Assembly: GCA_001799575.1 (NCBI GenBank) | Contig: MGTT01000021.1 | Coordinates: 1 to 64,000 of the forward strand | Direction: 5' to 3' | DNA length: 64,000 nt | Source of the DNA: Elusimicrobia bacterium GWA2_56_46 | Lineage (GTDB): Bacteria; Elusimicrobiota; Elusimicrobia; Elusimicrobiales; UBA9959 | Shown here: piece after piece, positions 7,879 through 14,546 of the stretch | Layout: each line of letters starts with the position of its first letter | Position numbering within the stretch: position 1 is the stretch's first letter | Notes under the pieces: model-generated | What the model was told of the DNA's origin: nothing | Database searches by the model: none | Seen by the model: the letters and a program-made list of their open reading frames with translations, nothing else | Position numbers and translations under genes: made by a program

Positions 7879-8718
7879 ATGAAAATCAAGTTCTGGGGGG
7901 CCAGGGGGAGTATTCCTGTTTCGGGCAGGCAATATTTGAAGTACGGCGGCAGCACCACCTGCGTGGAGGTGCGCTCCAAAAAGGACGATCTCGTCATCGT
8001 GGATGCGGGCACGGGGATAAGGGCCCTGGGCAAAGAGCTTATCAAGAACCATCACAACGATTTCACGATGCTCTTCACGCATTCCCACTGGGATCACGTT
8101 ATCGGTTTCCCTTTCTTCGCCCCCATTTACAACAGTAGAACCAGGATCCGTATGCTGGGCTGCTCTTTTTCTTCCGACCCCGTCCGCGAGATAGTCGCCA
8201 AGACCATGCAGCCTCCCGGTTTTCCGGTGAAGTTCTCCGAGATCGCGGCCAGGTTCGAATTCAGCTCGGTCTGCGCCACCGGCTGGGAGATCGGCCCCAT
8301 GACCATCGTGCCTATCGAACTGAGCCACCCCAACTGCGGTCTGGGTTTCAAGTTCCAGGAAAAAGGGCGGACTTTCGTCTTTCTCACCGACAATGAACTG
8401 GATTTCAGGCATCCCGGCGGCAGAACCTTTGACGAGTACCTGGCCTTTTCCCGCGGGGCCGATCTGCTGGTGCACGACGCGGATTATACCGTGGAGGAAT
8501 ACTCCAGGCGTCTGGCCTGGGGCCACTCCACCTGGGAGCAGGCCCTTGACCTGGCGCTGAAAGCCGGGGTGCGCGGGTTCGGGCTGTTCCATCACAACCA
8601 GGATCGGAGCGACGCGGAAGTGGATAAACTGCTGGCCTTGTGCCGCAGGAAGATCAAAGCGGCCGGTTCCAGAATGACGTGTTTCGCTGTCAAAGAGGGC
8701 CAGCGCGTGGAAATTTAG
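7879..8718 (+). CDS. MBL-fold metal-dependent hydrolase
   Basis: Metallo-beta-lactamase-fold protein of 279 aa. The metal-binding motif THSHWDH is at residues 67-73 and further conserved positions are seen in FLTDNE and VHDADYT. The N-terminus KIKFWGARGSIPVSG followed by YGGSTTCVEV is typical of the RNase Z/PhnP/cyclic-nucleotide-phosphodiesterase branch, so a phosphodiester substrate is likely, but it cannot be named. A strong Shine-Dalgarno (GGAGGG) sits 5 bases before the ATG. It appears to be its own unit after the cydAB terminator. Confidence 0.85.
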   Translation: MKIKFWGARGSIPVSGRQYLKYGGSTTCVEVRSKKDDLVIVDAGTGIRALGKELIKNHHNDFTMLFTHSHWDHVIGFPFFAPIYNSRTRIRMLGCSFSSDPVREIVAKTMQPPGFPVKFSEIAARFEFSSVCATGWEIGPMTIVPIELSHPNCGLGFKFQEKGRTFVFLTDNELDFRHPGGRTFDEYLAFSRGADLLVHDADYTVEEYSRRLAWGHSTWEQALDLALKAGVRGFGLFHHNQDRSDAEVDKLLALCRRKIKAAGSRMTCFAVKEGQRVEI

Positions 8719-8795
8719 GCGGCGCAACTATTTATTGAAAAGGTTCGCGTAAACTAATAGAATAGTTCCACACTTGGGTACAGAGGCTTTATAAT

Positions 8796-9281
8796 ATGAA
8801 ATTCAATCTTTGCTCTTTCTGGCTGGATCCCGCGTTTTACCTCGCGGCCGGCGTATTCGCGCTGGCTTTGATCTTGCTGGTATTTTCGATACGGAAATAT
8901 CTTGAAATAAAAAATAAGTCGGATTTTGAGGAGCCGGCCGGGGAGGCCGCGGAAGTGCAGGACGAACTGCCGCTGGCCTCGGCCGAAGCGGTAAAACCCG
9001 CGCATGACGAGGCGCCGGCGCCCCTTCCGGCCGCGGCGGCGGCCGCGCTCCATCCCGACAGCCCCTCCAGGGCCGAGGAATTCGTTAAAGGGCTTTACCA
9101 GAATATGGCCAGCCTGGACGCCAGACTGAAGAACATAGAGGCGGTTTTTTCAAAAGCCAAAGTAAACAGGGATTTTACGGTAACTTTCCTTGAAGATATG
9201 GTCGCAGATTTTGACGCCCTCGATAAAGAGAAAATAAAAGCCCGCATAGAATACCTGGTGGAAGATCTGAAGAAAGGGTAG
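8796..9281 (+). CDS. Hypothetical single-pass membrane protein with coiled coil
   Basis: A 161-aa protein that I do not recognise. One hydrophobic segment (about residues 13-30) is followed by an acidic, Ala/Pro-rich linker (40-85). The C-terminal part (90-161) has helical, charged sequence likely to form a coiled coil. TATAAT overlaps the bases just before the ATG and there is no clear ribosome-binding site. A perfect hairpin follows the stop. It could be a cell-envelope or division-associated scaffold, but nothing in the sequence proves this. Confidence 0.65.
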   Translation: MKFNLCSFWLDPAFYLAAGVFALALILLVFSIRKYLEIKNKSDFEEPAGEAAEVQDELPLASAEAVKPAHDEAPAPLPAAAAAALHPDSPSRAEEFVKGLYQNMASLDARLKNIEAVFSKAKVNRDFTVTFLEDMVADFDALDKEKIKARIEYLVEDLKKG

Positions 9282-9282
9282 C

Positions 9283-9305
9283 CCGAATTCCTTAGTGGAA
9301 TTCGG
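9283..9305 (+). other. Perfect 9-bp hairpin between genes
   Basis: CCGAATTCC, loop TTAGT, GGAATTCGG, starting right after the stop at 9281. No T-run follows, so it is not a classical terminator; it may protect the 3' end of the transcript. It leads into GGGATGA/AGATGAGGG word repeats at 9306-9334. Confidence 0.6.
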
Positions 9306-9363
9306 AGGGATGAGGGATGAAAGATGAGGGATGAAAAGTAGTTTTTGTTTACATTGCCTTTCA

Positions 9364-10806
9364 ATGAAAACCGACGTTAATCGCAATTTTCAAAAAACCC
9401 CCCTGCTTTTTGTTTTGCTATCCGCGCTGTATAACATCGGCGTTTGCCGCGCCGGGATGCTGCCGGAACACGCCTTTAGCGACGACGCGCGGGGAACCAC
9501 CTCCGCTTCTTTCCTTAAATCCCCCGCTTCGGCGCGGCTTTCCGCCCTTGGTTCCGGCGCCGCCGCGCTCAAGGCGCCGGACTCTTTTTTCTTCAATCCC
9601 GGCGGGGCCGCCTATCTGCCCGAGGGAGAGTCTGCGCTGCTGCTCGGCTATGAAAGCCTGCTGGAGGGCGCGGGCCGCACGGCCGTCGCCGGGCTCAGGG
9701 GCCTGGAGCGCGGCGCGCTGGGGCTTGGGGCGCTGTACCGCTACGAAACCGGGCTGAAAAAATACGACGACAGGGGAAACGCCGCCGGCGGTTTCGAGGC
9801 CTATGACGCCGCCTTTGCAGCTTCTTACGGGGCGCGGTTCGGCTGGGGAGACGCGGGGCTGGCCCTTAAATACATCCGTTCCAGACTCTATGACCGTTCC
9901 GCGGATTCGGTGGCGCTGGATCTGGGCGTAGTAATCAAGGACAGGCGGCGCAGCAACGCGGAGTTCGCTTTTTTCGCCCGCAATTTCGGGACGCCCATGA
10001 AGCTCGGTTCGGAAAAGGCCCCGCTCCCTTTAGAACTGGGGGCGGGTTTGAGCTGGCCTTATACTCCCCGGTTTACCGCTTTTATCGACGGCCGTATGCC
10101 CGCCGACCATTCCCCCTACCTCATCCTGGCCGGTGAATATTCCATTCCGTTCGCGGGTTCGTCGGGCTTATTCCTGCGCGCCGGATTTAATTTTAAGAAC
10201 CAGGCGGACCTGGGGCTTATGGCGGCTTTTTCTTCCGGCTTCGGCGTGAAGCTGGGGGACGCTCTCTTCGACTATGCTTTCGTGCCTTTCGGCGATATCG
10301 GCGTCACGCACCGCTTCACCCTCGGCTGGGGCTTCGGGGCCAGCACGGGGGCTCGTGGCTCGGGACCGGGAGCTCCGAGCGTGGAACCGGGGGCTAGGGA
10401 GCGCGGCGAAAAAATATCGGTGACCGTGGCGACTTTTGAATCGGGTGCGGGGGCGACCGAGGGCCAGGCCCGGCAAATTTCCGATTTGCTGGAGAGCGAA
10501 CTTCTTAAAACGGGGGCGTTTAAGCTGGTGGAGCGGACGAAGATGGACTTTATACTGGCGGAGAAGAAGCTTGTCTACTCCGGCCTCGCTGAAAAAGAGC
10601 GTTCCGTGGAACTGGCGCGGCTGGTGGGCGCCAAGGCGGCGCTTTTCGGCAGCGTTTCGAGGAATGATAAAGGCTATATTATTTCTGTAAAGCTGGTGGA
10701 TACGGGGACCGGAGAGCTCCTGGTCGTGGATAACCGGAGCGAGGTCGAGGACTATCGCTTTAAGCAGGCCGCCAGGGAACTGGCCTCGGTGCTGGCCTCC
10801 CGCTAA
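9364..10806 (+). CDS. PorV/PorQ-like outer-membrane barrel fused to a CsgG/LpoB-like domain
   Basis: A 480-aa secreted protein. The signal peptide is MKTDVNRNFQ followed by a hydrophobic stretch ending near CRAG. Residues ~40-325 resemble the PorV/UPF0164 barrel family (ASFLKSPASARLSALGSGAAAL and FFNPGGAAYL near the start, then repeated amphipathic strands). After a Gly/Ser/Pro/Arg linker of word-like repeats, residues ~350-480 resemble a CsgG/LpoB-type domain (VTVATFES, LLESELLKTGAFKLVERTKM, AKAALFGSVSR). An ATG at 9331 in the same frame is possible, but it overlaps a GATGAGGG repeat and would lengthen the n-region; 9364 gives a cleaner signal peptide. Likely role: an outer-membrane platform or export accessory. 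The fusion is unusual. Confidence 0.7.
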   Translation: MKTDVNRNFQKTPLLFVLLSALYNIGVCRAGMLPEHAFSDDARGTTSASFLKSPASARLSALGSGAAALKAPDSFFFNPGGAAYLPEGESALLLGYESLLEGAGRTAVAGLRGLERGALGLGALYRYETGLKKYDDRGNAAGGFEAYDAAFAASYGARFGWGDAGLALKYIRSRLYDRSADSVALDLGVVIKDRRRSNAEFAFFARNFGTPMKLGSEKAPLPLELGAGLSWPYTPRFTAFIDGRMPADHSPYLILAGEYSIPFAGSSGLFLRAGFNFKNQADLGLMAAFSSGFGVKLGDALFDYAFVPFGDIGVTHRFTLGWGFGASTGARGSGPGAPSVEPGARERGEKISVTVATFESGAGATEGQARQISDLLESELLKTGAFKLVERTKMDFILAEKKLVYSGLAEKERSVELARLVGAKAALFGSVSRNDKGYIISVKLVDTGTGELLVVDNRSEVEDYRFKQAARELASVLASR

Positions 10807-10831
10807 CCCCCCCTAAAAAATGTAACGCCGG

Positions 10832-10885
10832 GGCAAAGGTGCCAGCCTTCTTTTTCAGCAGAAAAAGCAGGCTGGCACCTTTGCC
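10832..10885. repeat. Long hairpin of the GGCAAAGGTGCC repeat family
   Basis: 17-bp perfect arms (10832-10848 and 10869-10885; core GGCAAAGGTGCCAG), a one-base mismatch, then inner arms CTTTTT/AAAAAG around CAGCAG. Related half-copies lie at 10915-10936 and 11811-11857, on either side of the toxin-antitoxin pair. Confidence 0.9.
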
Positions 10886-10914
10886 GACAGGGGTAATTCA
10901 GTGGGAAAAGATGT

Positions 10915-10936
10915 CTGGCACCTTTGCCCGGCGTTA
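10915..10936. repeat. Half-copy of the GGCAAAGGTGCC repeat
   Basis: CTGGCACCTTTGCC followed by CGGCGTTA. It is the inverted counterpart of 10823-10845 and near-identical to 11838-11857. It ends 4 bases before the antitoxin stop codon. Confidence 0.8.
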
Positions 10937-10940
10937 TCTC

Positions 10941-11273
10941 TTAAACAACGGTAAAATGGATCAGACTTTTGGGGACGGATCTGGGGAAGGAGATACGGAC
11001 GTCATGGCCCAGGGTCGCGGCTATGTGCACAAGCGTGTCTATGGTCAGGTTCTTTTCCCGGCCGGTTTCCAGGCGGGAGACGTACTGCTGGGAAACATGC
11101 AGCTTCTCCGCAAACTCCGCCTGGTTCAGGCGACTTTCATGGCGCAGTTCGGCTATTTTTTGCGCCAACGCCACTTTCGCGCGCTCTTCCTCATAGGCCT
11201 TGCGGAAGGCGGGCCGCTTAAGCTTGCGTTTAAGCCAGACGTCGAAGTTTTCAAGGCTTGATCTTCTATTCAT
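10941..11273 (-). CDS. XRE-family antitoxin (HigA-like)
   Basis: A 110-aa DNA-binding protein with a helix-turn-helix of the Cro/cI type: LNQAEFAEKLHVSQQYVSRLE at about residues 48-68. The predicted job is to neutralise the toxin encoded just upstream and repress the shared promoter. I chose the ATG at 11273 because it overlaps the toxin stop by 4 bases (ATGA), as usual for translationally coupled pairs; a longer frame would overlap the toxin by 70 bases. Toxin-first order is the hallmark of HigBA modules. The pair is bracketed by copies of a hairpin repeat, consistent with acquisition as a cassette. Confidence 0.88.
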   Translation of the reverse strand: MNRRSSLENFDVWLKRKLKRPAFRKAYEEERAKVALAQKIAELRHESRLNQAEFAEKLHVSQQYVSRLETGREKNLTIDTLVHIAATLGHDVRISFPRSVPKSLIHFTVV

Positions 11274-11635
11274 AGTAATCCCCCGGGGAAAACGTTTCGG
11301 TGCTTCCCGGATTCTTCCGCCTGCCGCTTTCGTTTTACGCATAATTCCATATCCCTTTGTGGTAGTTTATCCGTTTTTTTTCTTATTGCGTGCAGTAAAA
11401 TCGCGGTGTTTCCCATGAAGAAAAAGTAAAAAACGCGGTTAGCTCCGGGCCGCAACTCATATATCCCGTGACCGATATAATCTGCCAGCGGCCTTCTGAG
11501 GTTATGCCCCTGGCGCTTTAGCTCACCTATGTAGGCGGAGGCTTTCGCCATTTCTTTTGCGGCCAAGGATTCCAGAAATTCCAAGACCGGACTGTGCCCC
11601 CGTTCATCTATAAAAACCCAGATATTTGCAAGCAT
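11270..11635 (-). CDS. RelE/HigB-family toxin (phage Gp49-like)
   Basis: A 121-aa protein of the HigB/Gp49-like ribonuclease fold. Family marks are SPVLEFLESL near residue 15, the basic stretch LKRQGHNLRRPLADYIGHGI, then ELRPGANRVFYFF and LLHAIRKKTDKLP at the end of the fold. Members cleave mRNA on the ribosome. The start at 11635 follows GGAGGCGGG and a near-consensus promoter; upstream in-frame ATGs would lie inside or before that promoter. The last ~20 residues form a basic tail whose codons overlap the antitoxin start. Confidence 0.88.
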   Translation of the reverse strand: MLANIWVFIDERGHSPVLEFLESLAAKEMAKASAYIGELKRQGHNLRRPLADYIGHGIYELRPGANRVFYFFFMGNTAILLHAIRKKTDKLPQRDMELCVKRKRQAEESGKHRNVFPGGLL

Positions 11636-11647
11636 CCCGCCTCCTAT

Positions 11648-11676
11648 ATTATACAAGCCATAACTTGTATTGTCAA
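11648..11676 (-). promoter_or_regulatory. Consensus sigma-70 promoter with overlapping dyad operator for the toxin-antitoxin pair
   Basis: On the minus strand, TTGACA (11671-11676), 17 bases, TATAAT (11648-11653): a perfect match at ideal spacing. The spacer holds a dyad with arms ATACAAG (11651-11657) and CTTGTAT (11664-11670), the expected place for an autorepressing HigA-type antitoxin. Promoter and dyad are seen; repressor binding is inferred. Confidence 0.85.
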
Positions 11677-11710
11677 GGCCCAATTTATATGATTTCCCCT
11701 CCAGCTCCAT

Positions 11711-11759
11711 AAATAGCATAGCAGATGACCCCGACACCGTCTTGTCGGGTTTAAATTGG
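11711..11759. repeat. CCCGACA hairpin repeat, copy 1
   Basis: Arms CCCGACA (11730-11736) and TGTCGGG (11743-11749), flanked by ATAGCAGATGA on the left and TTTAAATTGG on the right. Related copies are at 31138-31183 and 57246-57290. Each lies upstream of a minus-strand accessory gene; this one lies upstream of the HigBA promoter. Confidence 0.8.
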
Positions 11760-11810
11760 CGGGTTTGTAGCCGGAGAGAAACTTTATATGCGTTTGGCAA
11801 AGAGAGCCAG

Positions 11811-11857
11811 GCACATTTTTCTGCTGAAAAATAAGCCTGGCACCTTTGCCCGGCGTT
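11811..11857. repeat. GGCAAAGGTGCC-family hairpin repeat
   Basis: GCCAGGCAC, T-run, CTGCTG, A-run, GCCTGGCACCTTTGCC and CGGCGTTAAC. It shares the CTGGCACCTTTGCCCGGCGTTA half with 10915-10936. It overlaps the stop codon of the TPR gene ending at 11856. Confidence 0.8.
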
Positions 11858-12362
11858 AACTTTTTCTTTCTTCCAGTTCCTGTTTGAGGGTTTTTACTTT
11901 CCAGAGGTTCTTTTGGATGGGATCCATCCGGGCGGCTTCTTCGGCGTGGAGCAGGGCTTTTTCCAGGTCTCCGAGCGATTCGTATAGTTCGGCCAGGCGC
12001 TCCCTGCGGGCCGTGTTCGCCGGGTCCTTGATGAGCGCGGCTTCCAGCGCCGCCGCTTCCGAGAGTTGTTCCCGGCGCAGTTCTTCCACTTCTTCCCTGT
12101 AAGATCTTTCCTTGCCCCAGATAAAAGCGCCCAGCAGCGCCAGTATGGCCAGATCCAGCCAAAGACCCCGTCCGGCGCCCCAGGTGAAAAAAACGGCAAA
12201 ATTCCCGAGGTAGGTGAAGATGAAAATCCCGGCCGCCGTCAGGAGGCCGTCCCCGCGGTAGTTGCCCAGGCGGTAGCGGCGTTCCCGCCGCTCAAGGACC
12301 CAGACCGCGGCTCCGGCGCAGAAACAGGAAAAACACAGTAGATAAATTATTATTCCGGTCAT
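11856..12362 (-). CDS. Membrane-anchored TPR-like protein
   Basis: A 168-aa protein with two or three hydrophobic segments (about residues 3-22, 43-60 and 66-82). A charged helix (85-110) leads into a TPR-like repeat (about 113-150; TARRERLAELYESLGDLEKALLHAEEAARMDP). The TPR side should be cytoplasmic, serving as a docking surface. It overlaps the end of the inositol-phosphatase gene by 4 bases, so the two are probably co-translated. The partner is unknown. A dispersed repeat covers its stop codon. Confidence 0.7.
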   Translation of the reverse strand: MTGIIIYLLCFSCFCAGAAVWVLERRERRYRLGNYRGDGLLTAAGIFIFTYLGNFAVFFTWGAGRGLWLDLAILALLGAFIWGKERSYREEVEELRREQLSEAAALEAALIKDPANTARRERLAELYESLGDLEKALLHAEEAARMDPIQKNLWKVKTLKQELEERKS

Positions 12363-13144
12363 TTGCGCATCAGTTTTTTGATGATCTTCAGCATTTCAGG
12401 GTGTGTTTTTCCGTTAGTGGCCAGGGTCTGGGCGCCGTAGGCGCCTATGTCCTCCCACGGCAGTCCGGAAAAATCGCTTACTTTTCCCCCGGCCTCCTCC
12501 ACCAGCAGTCCGCCCGCGGCCACGTCCCACGGCTTGAGGCCGAATTCCCAATAACCGTCCGTGCGGCCGGCTGCCAGCCAGGCCAGATCCAGCGAGGCGG
12601 AGCCCATCCTTCTGACGTCATGCGAGATCCGCAGGAATTTTGAGAAGAAAGAGGAGTAGAAATCTATTTTTTCCGCGCGATCATAAGGAAAGCCCGTTAC
12701 CAGCAGCGCTTTGGAAAGTTCGGGCGTCGCGGAGACTTTTATGCGCCGTCCGTTCAGAAAAGCGCCGCGGCCCCGCCCGGCCAGAAAAAGCTCTTTCCTG
12801 AAAGGGTCGAAAACGCCGCCGGCCATCACGCGTCCGCCCGACAGGAAGCCTATCGAGACGGCCGCGACAGGGAAAGTATGGGCGTAGTTGGTGGTGCCGT
12901 CAAGCGGGTCTATAACCCAGAGCGGGCCTTTTCCGCGGCCGCGCACATCCTCCTCCTCCGCCAGGAAGCCGTGATCCGGGAAAGATTTTTTTATGATCGC
13001 GATGACTTCTTTCTGGGATCGCAGATCCGCCTCGGTCAGGAGGTTCGCCCGCCCTTTGAGTCTGTAACTTACCCGCCCGAAATAACGAGAGAGCACCGCG
13101 CCTCCGCCCAGCAGCGCTTTTTTAAGCGTTTTTATTTCTTGCAT
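12359..13144 (-). CDS. suhB: Inositol-monophosphatase-family phosphatase (SuhB-like)
   Basis: A 261-aa Mg-dependent sugar-phosphate phosphatase. Motifs are EEE near residue 62, WVIDPLDGTTNYAH at about 76-89 (metal and substrate binding), and WDVAAGGLLVEEAGG near 205-219. Substrates in this family include inositol-1-phosphate, histidinol phosphate, PAPS and fructose-1,6-bisphosphate, and the sequence alone does not choose between them. The gene overlaps the end of the upstream kinase by 23 bases and the start of the TPR gene by 4, forming a three-gene minus-strand unit. Confidence 0.88.
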   Translation of the reverse strand: MQEIKTLKKALLGGGAVLSRYFGRVSYRLKGRANLLTEADLRSQKEVIAIIKKSFPDHGFLAEEEDVRGRGKGPLWVIDPLDGTTNYAHTFPVAAVSIGFLSGGRVMAGGVFDPFRKELFLAGRGRGAFLNGRRIKVSATPELSKALLVTGFPYDRAEKIDFYSSFFSKFLRISHDVRRMGSASLDLAWLAAGRTDGYWEFGLKPWDVAAGGLLVEEAGGKVSDFSGLPWEDIGAYGAQTLATNGKTHPEMLKIIKKLMRK

Positions 13145-13976
13145 AGATTCCCATGGCCAACCCGGCGGCGGCCTGTTCGGCCGGGCGTCTTAGACCGATG
13201 AAAACGAGGCGGTATGGCGCGAACCGTCTGCGCGCCCGGGCGATGAAAGTTTTCCTGAAAAAGGCGTTCTGCATCAGGCCGCCGGTCAGCGCCACTCTGA
13301 GAGGTTTGCCTCCGTCCCGGCGCCCGGAGATTCTGACGGCTCCGGTCAGGAGGCCGGAAAGGCGGTCATGCGCTTCGCTGATGAGTTTAATAGCAGCGGG
13401 GTCTCCTTTCTCGGCTTTCCGTACGGCTTTCGCCGCGTAGGCCGCTATAGCGCGGCGATCCAGGCTTCGCCAGTGAGGCACGGCTGGCACGGCGCCTTTC
13501 AGGAACCGGGCGCCTATCCACAGCCCCGAGCCGGGGTCGCCCGCGCCGGAACCGTGGCCGCCCGTTTTTTTGAACCGTCCTCCCGGGTGTCTATGGAACA
13601 GCACAGAACCGGTGCCCGCGATGAGCAGCGCCCCGGTTCTGGAGCCATGGGCCGCCAGGTAAGCGGCCTGCGCGTCCGAGATTACGTCTACCAGGTTGAC
13701 TCTGCCTTTCAGTTTTTTAAGAAGGAATGTTTTCTTCCATTTCTTGGTCAGGGCGCCGCGCGTCGCTATTACTACCGGGATATGCGGTTTGAGCCCCCAC
13801 GCGGCGGCCGTTCTCTCGATGAGATCCGGCAGGCGGTCTATGCCGGAGCTGGGGCGCACGATCCTTTTCAATTCCGTTCCCAGGCCGTTTATCAGCACTA
13901 TCCTGGTGTGCGTTCCCCCCCTGTCCACCCCTACCGCAAGGCGGGTATCCGGAGTTTTGCGTGGTTTTGAGGTCAT
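13122..13976 (-). CDS. BadF/BadG/BcrA/BcrD-type ATPase, N-acetylglucosamine-kinase-like
   Basis: A 284-aa ASKHA-fold kinase. The phosphate-1 loop is seen in AVGVDRGGTHTRIVLING (about residues 15-32), the adenosine motif region in ALLIAGTGSVLFH, and GGHGSGAGDPGSGLWIGARFL is typical of the GlcNAc-kinase branch. Likely substrate: an amino sugar such as N-acetylglucosamine from wall recycling or chitin. It is the first gene of the minus-strand run kinase, phosphatase, TPR. No Cys cluster of the BcrA/HgdC activator type is seen, which argues against a dehydratase activator. Confidence 0.82.
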   Translation of the reverse strand: MTSKPRKTPDTRLAVGVDRGGTHTRIVLINGLGTELKRIVRPSSGIDRLPDLIERTAAAWGLKPHIPVVIATRGALTKKWKKTFLLKKLKGRVNLVDVISDAQAAYLAAHGSRTGALLIAGTGSVLFHRHPGGRFKKTGGHGSGAGDPGSGLWIGARFLKGAVPAVPHWRSLDRRAIAAYAAKAVRKAEKGDPAAIKLISEAHDRLSGLLTGAVRISGRRDGGKPLRVALTGGLMQNAFFRKTFIARARRRFAPYRLVFIGLRRPAEQAAAGLAMGIYARNKNA

Positions 13977-14066
13977 AGGGTATAGGGTAAGGGTGCCCCT
14001 CCGTATTGACGGGGATCGTTTCTAAATGATAGCATATGCCCGTAGAAGTTTTGAATTCGTCCCCTT

Positions 14067-14537
14067 ATGATACGACAGGAAGAAGTTCCCCTAGCCTCCA
14101 TACTTCGCGGCGATTCGGTGTTCTTCCTGAAAGGGAAGCCCTCCAAAGAAGAAGTGGTCAAGCTGCTTACCCACGGCCTTTATCCGCAGGTCAGGGATTT
14201 TGTCACCGCCAAAGACCTTTACGAAAAGGTTACGGAGGTGGAAAAGCTCAATAACGTTCTGGAAACAGGCTTCTATATCCCTCACGCCAAGCTGGCCGAG
14301 ATAGACCGGTTTTATGCGGCCCTGGCCGTCATTCCGGATGGTTCGTTTGACCCCAAATCGGGTATCACCGTCAAGGCCGCGCTCCTGCTTTTGACGCCCA
14401 ACCGGCCTATTTTCTTCCAGCAGCATCTCAATATGCTTTCCAAGCTCTCCCGCCTCTTCCAGGCAGCGTTCATAGACTCGCTGACCGCCATGAAAAACGG
14501 AGCGCAGGTCGCAGAAGCCGTCGGCAAGTCGGAGTAG
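14067..14537 (+). CDS. PTS EIIA type-2 (nitrogen/fructose-type) domain protein
   Basis: A 156-aa stand-alone EIIA-like protein. The phospho-acceptor His is His73 in ETGFYIPHAKLAEI, and FQQHLNMLSKLSRLF matches the later family motif. No EI, HPr, EIIB or EIIC is seen in the window, so a regulatory EIIA-Ntr-like role is more likely than sugar transport. Nine bases separate it from an APC permease carrying a C-terminal stress-protein domain, which suggests that the EIIA protein controls that transporter. The start has no convincing Shine-Dalgarno; an upstream ATG (14036) is in another frame. Confidence 0.83.
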   Translation: MIRQEEVPLASILRGDSVFFLKGKPSKEEVVKLLTHGLYPQVRDFVTAKDLYEKVTEVEKLNNVLETGFYIPHAKLAEIDRFYAALAVIPDGSFDPKSGITVKAALLLLTPNRPIFFQQHLNMLSKLSRLFQAAFIDSLTAMKNGAQVAEAVGKSE

Positions 14538-14546
14538 TCCGCCCTT

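Noticed and set aside
10839-11261. 140-codon plus-strand frame across the antitoxin
   Set aside because: Antisense to a clear XRE helix-turn-helix protein, and starts inside a dispersed repeat.
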